Shown: positions 42,708 through 45,761 of the stretch, in pieces
Layout of the letters: every line of letters starts with the position of its first letter
How positions within the stretch are numbered: position 1 is the stretch's first letter
NCBI GenBank assembly: GCA_938091085.1
Contig: CALKOC010000046.1
Span: 1 to 45,761, forward strand
Length of the DNA stretch: 45,761 nt
Origin: an uncultured Alphaproteobacteria bacterium
Lineage (GTDB): Bacteria > Pseudomonadota > Alphaproteobacteria > RS24
Direction: 5' to 3'
Notes under the pieces: model-generated
The model's input: only the letters and a program-made list of their open reading frames with translations
What the model was told of the DNA's origin: nothing
Databases searched by the model: none
Made by a program: the position numbers and the translations under genes

Positions 42708-42932
42708 ATGTCTGATGAAAATGAAGAACGCGAACGCATTACTGTATTAGCCAAGGATTTCACCCCTGCTGCCATGGAATTCCATAGAAGCCACATGGCT
42801 GAAAAAGGTTTTCGCATGGAAGGCAGTATTGTTCAGAGGCGTTTTCAGATACTTGAAGGCATGCAAGAACCTCAAGATCTTTTCGAGGGCGAACCCTTTT
42901 ATGCCGTCACATTTGTGCGCGATAAAGACTAA
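42708..42932 (+). CDS. Small hypothetical protein (74 residues)
   Basis: The protein begins MSDENEERERITVLAKDFT and continues with a helix (AAMEFHRSHMAEKGF), then strand-like segments RMEGSIVQRRFQIL and EPFYAVTFVRDKD, giving an alpha-beta domain. It has no membrane segment, signal or Cys. GGGG lies 10 nt before the ATG at 42708; an ATG 57 bp upstream would add an unlikely leader. I recognise no family. It stands alone between the ACAD pair and hemA, with no operon overlap on either side. Confidence 0.65.
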   Translation: MSDENEERERITVLAKDFTPAAMEFHRSHMAEKGFRMEGSIVQRRFQILEGMQEPQDLFEGEPFYAVTFVRDKD

Positions 42933-43051
42933 CCCCGAAATACGGCTCTGTAACCCAAACTGCGGCATTTAGACTGTTATCGTTATCTTACTTGCTCGCC
43001 AATGTCTCAGCGTCTAGTTTATAAAAAATTAAATACACAAGTTTTGGTATA

Positions 43052-44287
43052 ATGAACTACGACAGATATTTTAATAAAGCTTTAAACGCTCTCCACGAAG
43101 AAGGGCGTTATCGCGTCTTCACAGACCTAGCGCGTCAGGTTGGTCGCTTTCCTAAAGCCTTGGATTATTCCCATAACCCACCGCGTGAAATAACTGTTTG
43201 GTGTTCAAACGACTATCTAGGCATGGGGCAAAACCAGCATGTGACGACAGCTATGAAACATGCAATTGAAACCCTTGGCGCCGGCGCCGGCGGTACACGC
43301 AATATCTCAGGCACTCATCATTTGATTATTGAACTTGAGACAGAACTTGCCGACCTTCACAATAAAGAGGGCGCACTGGTTTTTACATCCGGCTATGTTT
43401 CAAACGAAGCTACAATCTCTACACTCGGTCGGGTTCTACCCGATTGCCTGATTCTTTCAGACGAGTTAAATCACGCCTCCATGATTGCCGGTGTAAAAAA
43501 CTCAGGCGCCACAAAGCGTATCTGGCGCCATAATGATTTGGAACATCTTGAGCAATTACTCCAAGAGGCTGGCGAATTACGTCCTAAGCTGATTGCCTTT
43601 GAAAGCGTTTATTCCATGGATGGCGACATAGCCCCAATCGAGGAAATCTGCGACCTTGCAAAGCGTTATAACGCCCTCACGTATCTCGATGAAGTGCATG
43701 CTGTTGGCATGTATGGCAAAAGAGGCGGTGGGATTGCCGATCAATTGGAACTCATGGAGCGGGTTGACATTATCGAGGGTACGCTTGCTAAAGCTTTTGG
43801 TATTATGGGCGGATATGTTACCGCGAGTTCAACTATCATTGACACAATACGTTCCTATGCGCCCGGCTTTATCTTTACCACCTCATTGCCACCAGCAATC
43901 GCTGCTGGAGCAACTGCGAGTATTCGTCACCTCAAAACAGCTAATGATTTAAGAGAAAAGCATCAGGAACAAGTCGCAAAGCTTAAAACTAAGCTCACTG
44001 AAGCGAATTTACCAATTTTGCCGACGGAAACTCATATCGTGCCGCTTATGGTTTGTGACCCTGTTTTGTGTAAAGCCGCGTCTGACCGCCTGATGGAAAA
44101 GCATGGTATTTACATTCAGCCAATTAATTACCCAACTGTTACAAGGGGAACAGAACGCCTTAGAATTACTCCGTCACCCCTACATGATGATATTATGATT
44201 GACGAGTTGGTTGATGCCGTAACCGAGGTCTGGGAAGCATTGGATATTGCGTCTTTGACTAAGGGACGTTTAGCAGAAGCTATTTAA
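43052..44287 (+). CDS. hemA: 5-Aminolevulinate synthase
   Basis: This PLP enzyme condenses glycine and succinyl-CoA to 5-aminolevulinate, the alphaproteobacterial (Shemin, C4) entry to tetrapyrroles. The 411-residue product has [15 protein letters not shown] (76-90), LDEVHAVG with D213 (PLP pyridine nitrogen) and H216, and the PLP Lys K247 in EGTLAKAFG, one below Rhodobacter numbering. [10 protein letters not shown] near the C-terminus is typical. The ribosome-binding site is weak. hemH starts 4 bp after its stop, so the first and last haem-synthesis steps are on one transcript. Confidence 0.97.
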   Translation: MNYDRYFNKALNALHEEGRYRVFTDLARQVGRFPKALDYSHNPPREITVWCSNDYLGMGQNQHVTTAMKHAIETLGAGAGGTRNISGTHHLIIELETELADLHNKEGALVFTSGYVSNEATISTLGRVLPDCLILSDELNHASMIAGVKNSGATKRIWRHNDLEHLEQLLQEAGELRPKLIAFESVYSMDGDIAPIEEICDLAKRYNALTYLDEVHAVGMYGKRGGGIADQLELMERVDIIEGTLAKAFGIMGGYVTASSTIIDTIRSYAPGFIFTTSLPPAIAAGATASIRHLKTANDLREKHQEQVAKLKTKLTEANLPILPTETHIVPLMVCDPVLCKAASDRLMEKHGIYIQPINYPTVTRGTERLRITPSPLHDDIMIDELVDAVTEVWEALDIASLTKGRLAEAI

Positions 44288-44291
44288 GTTT

Positions 44292-45314
44292 ATGTTACCC
44301 GACACGCATCCTGATGTCGCATATGGAAAAACCGGGCTATTGCTGGTCAATCTCGGTACACCAGATAGCCCTGATGCCAAGGGTCTTCGTCCTTATCTCA
44401 AACAGTTTCTTAGTGATAAGCGGGTTATTGAAGCGCCTGCTTTCATTTGGCAGCCAATTTTACGGGGTATAATTTTAAACACGCGCCCACGTAAATCGGC
44501 CCGCGCATACGCAAAAATATGGGATACCGAAACCCACGAAAGCCCTCTACGGCGATATACACGCGAACAGGCGGAAGGCCTTACCAAGCTATTTAAAAAA
44601 GAAAAAACTGATGTGCTGGTAGCCTGGGCAATGCGCTATGGAAATCCATCCATTGCCGAAGGGCTTGAAAGTCTTCGCGCCGCCGGATGCACTCAAATTT
44701 CGGTAATATCTCTTTATCCGCAATATAGCGCCAGCACTACTGCCAGCGTAAATGACGAGGTTTTCCGTTGTCTGCTGAAGATGCGATGGCAACCCGCTTT
44801 ACGAACTGCTGGCCCATGGCATGACCACCCGTCTTATATTGATGCTTTAGCAAAATCGGTTAAGAAGCATATTTCAAAGCTAGGCTGGAAACCGGATTAC
44901 CTTATCGCTTCCTTTCACGGCCTCCCTGTAGCCTATTTTGAGAAGGGTGACCCCTATCATTGCCATTGTGCCAAGACAGCCCGTCTTCTGAAGGAAAAAC
45001 TCGGCATGAAAGATAATAATTTCAAACTGACATTTCAGTCTCGATTTGGCCCTACTAAATGGCTCGAACCATACACAGAAGCAACTTTGCGCGAACTTGG
45101 CGAAGCAGGACATAAAAATATTGCCGTTATTACGCCCGGCTTTATTTCTGACTGTGTTGAAACACTTGAAGAAATTGCTATAGAGGCACGGGAAACCTTT
45201 ATTGATGCAGGTGGTGAGAACTTTACAACCGTTCCATGTCTCAATAGTTCACCTGAAAGCATCAAGCTTTTAGCTCAATTGGCACACGCCGAACTCGCGG
45301 GATGGGTTGCCTAA
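44292..45314 (+). CDS. hemH: Ferrochelatase
   Basis: HemH inserts Fe2+ into protoporphyrin IX. The 340-residue product has LLVNLGTPDSPD near the N-terminus, DVLVAWAMRYGNPSI, SVISLYPQYSASTTAS, and the catalytic His in LIASFHGLP, followed by GDPYHCHCAKTARLL. The acidic FISDCVETLEEI near residue 282-293 holds the metal-path Glu. The length and motifs are of the standard bacterial type. It is 4 bp after hemA and 6 bp before a small membrane protein gene. Confidence 0.97.
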   Translation: MLPDTHPDVAYGKTGLLLVNLGTPDSPDAKGLRPYLKQFLSDKRVIEAPAFIWQPILRGIILNTRPRKSARAYAKIWDTETHESPLRRYTREQAEGLTKLFKKEKTDVLVAWAMRYGNPSIAEGLESLRAAGCTQISVISLYPQYSASTTASVNDEVFRCLLKMRWQPALRTAGPWHDHPSYIDALAKSVKKHISKLGWKPDYLIASFHGLPVAYFEKGDPYHCHCAKTARLLKEKLGMKDNNFKLTFQSRFGPTKWLEPYTEATLRELGEAGHKNIAVITPGFISDCVETLEEIAIEARETFIDAGGENFTTVPCLNSSPESIKLLAQLAHAELAGWVA

Positions 45315-45320
45315 TTTAAG

Positions 45321-45701
45321 GTGCTTGACTTGTATTTCCCCATTGTTCGGGTTATGGGAATAATTATGGTTGATTATTGGTACCCTATACTTGCACTTCC
45401 CGTTACCCAGAAAGAGGTTTTGCTTCTTATTCTGGCGGTTTTGCTTATGGGGCTTTTTAGAAGACCAAATAACCCTTTACTAGCCGCCCTGCTGGCAGTT
45501 TCCTTCACATTGATTGCTAAATCAGTCTTATCTAATCTGAGACCTGATGGAGACCTTCAAACACTTGATATGCTGTCTTATTTGCTTTCCGTCTCTCTCG
45601 GTGAGCTACTTTCACGCTATATTGTCTTGCTAATCGGGGTTCTTATTTTCCGCAGGCTTGTTAAGCAATTTCTCCCACGCAGATTTTTTTCTAGAAATTA
45701 A
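45321..45701 (+). CDS. Small membrane protein after hemH, function unknown
   Basis: The 126-residue product has three or four hydrophobic segments, at about 30-43, 49-68, 82-92 and 98-110, and a strongly basic C-terminus, RRLVKQFLPRRFFSRN. The frame opens with GTG at 45321 after AAGG; ATGs at 45354 and 45366 are alternative starts, the latter preceded by GGGA. I recognise no family. Its place directly downstream of hemH suggests co-expression with haem synthesis. The remaining 60 bp of the window hold no feature that I can support. Confidence 0.6.
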   Translation: MLDLYFPIVRVMGIIMVDYWYPILALPVTQKEVLLLILAVLLMGLFRRPNNPLLAALLAVSFTLIAKSVLSNLRPDGDLQTLDMLSYLLSVSLGELLSRYIVLLIGVLIFRRLVKQFLPRRFFSRN

Positions 45702-45761
45702 TTGGTCTTTTTATTTAAGCGACCTAGGTAAATATTGGATGCGCCTAACTAAATGCGGCTT

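Overview
This window reads as an ordinary chromosomal stretch of an alphaproteobacterium with moderate G+C (by eye, mid-40s to about 50 percent). The evidence is the gene content: a Shemin-type 5-aminolevulinate synthase, a split petA-petB-petC bc1 operon, the cysE-DUF3126-gamma carbonic anhydrase trio, the purC-purS-purQ-purL-bolA-grxD run, the DUF1285-Nudix-DUF6111-CCA transferase run, and a zf-CHCC protein. The genus cannot be fixed from sequence alone; a marine Rhizobiales/Parvibaculales-like lineage is a guess. I see no phage, insertion sequence, CRISPR array or defence island. Coding density is very high and nearly every gap is under 200 bp.

Layout. Bases 1-730 hold the 3' part of a beta-rich protein gene that appears broken by one extra A. 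Then come yidD-thrS (minus), a 66-residue membrane protein (plus), cysS and a NifU/IscU-like protein (minus), folE-hisI (plus) behind a long structured leader, and a minus-strand block with a CBS-pair protein, rhomboid protease, DsbA-like isomerase, GMC oxidoreductase, gamma carbonic anhydrase, DUF3126 and cysE. From 11.9 to 28 kb almost everything is on the plus strand: an M20 peptidase, a zf-CHCC protein with a membrane-anchored alpha/beta hydrolase, a five-gene valine catabolism operon, a minus-strand tRNA-Leu(UAA), map-radC-purB, and the purine run ending in bolA-grxD and a strong terminator. Next are rplY-pth-ychF (plus), petABC (minus), hemF (plus), a six-gene minus block from a Ca2+/Na+ antiporter to the CCA-adding enzyme, a ferritin-like diiron protein with a two-gene acyl-CoA dehydrogenase pair, a small unknown gene, and hemA-hemH with a small membrane protein at the right edge.

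Functional themes. Valine breakdown is nearly complete from isobutyryl-CoA to propionyl-CoA. Purine synthesis carries the three-part PurS/PurQ/PurL amidotransferase, and BolA plus the CGFS glutaredoxin next to it form the usual Fe-S/iron-sensing pair. Haem supply (hemA, hemH, hemF) lies near its consumer, the bc1 complex.

The best leads for something less ordinary are the folE leader (a candidate THF-II riboswitch with mutually exclusive pairings), the ferritin-like diiron protein under a palindromic site beside an acyl-CoA dehydrogenase pair in which one subunit seems to have lost its catalytic base, a hydrolase with Asp in place of the nucleophilic Ser, and a NifU-like protein with altered cluster ligands. 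Several promoter-proximal spacers also carry short in-register tandem repeats. I do not see a clearly new multi-gene system.
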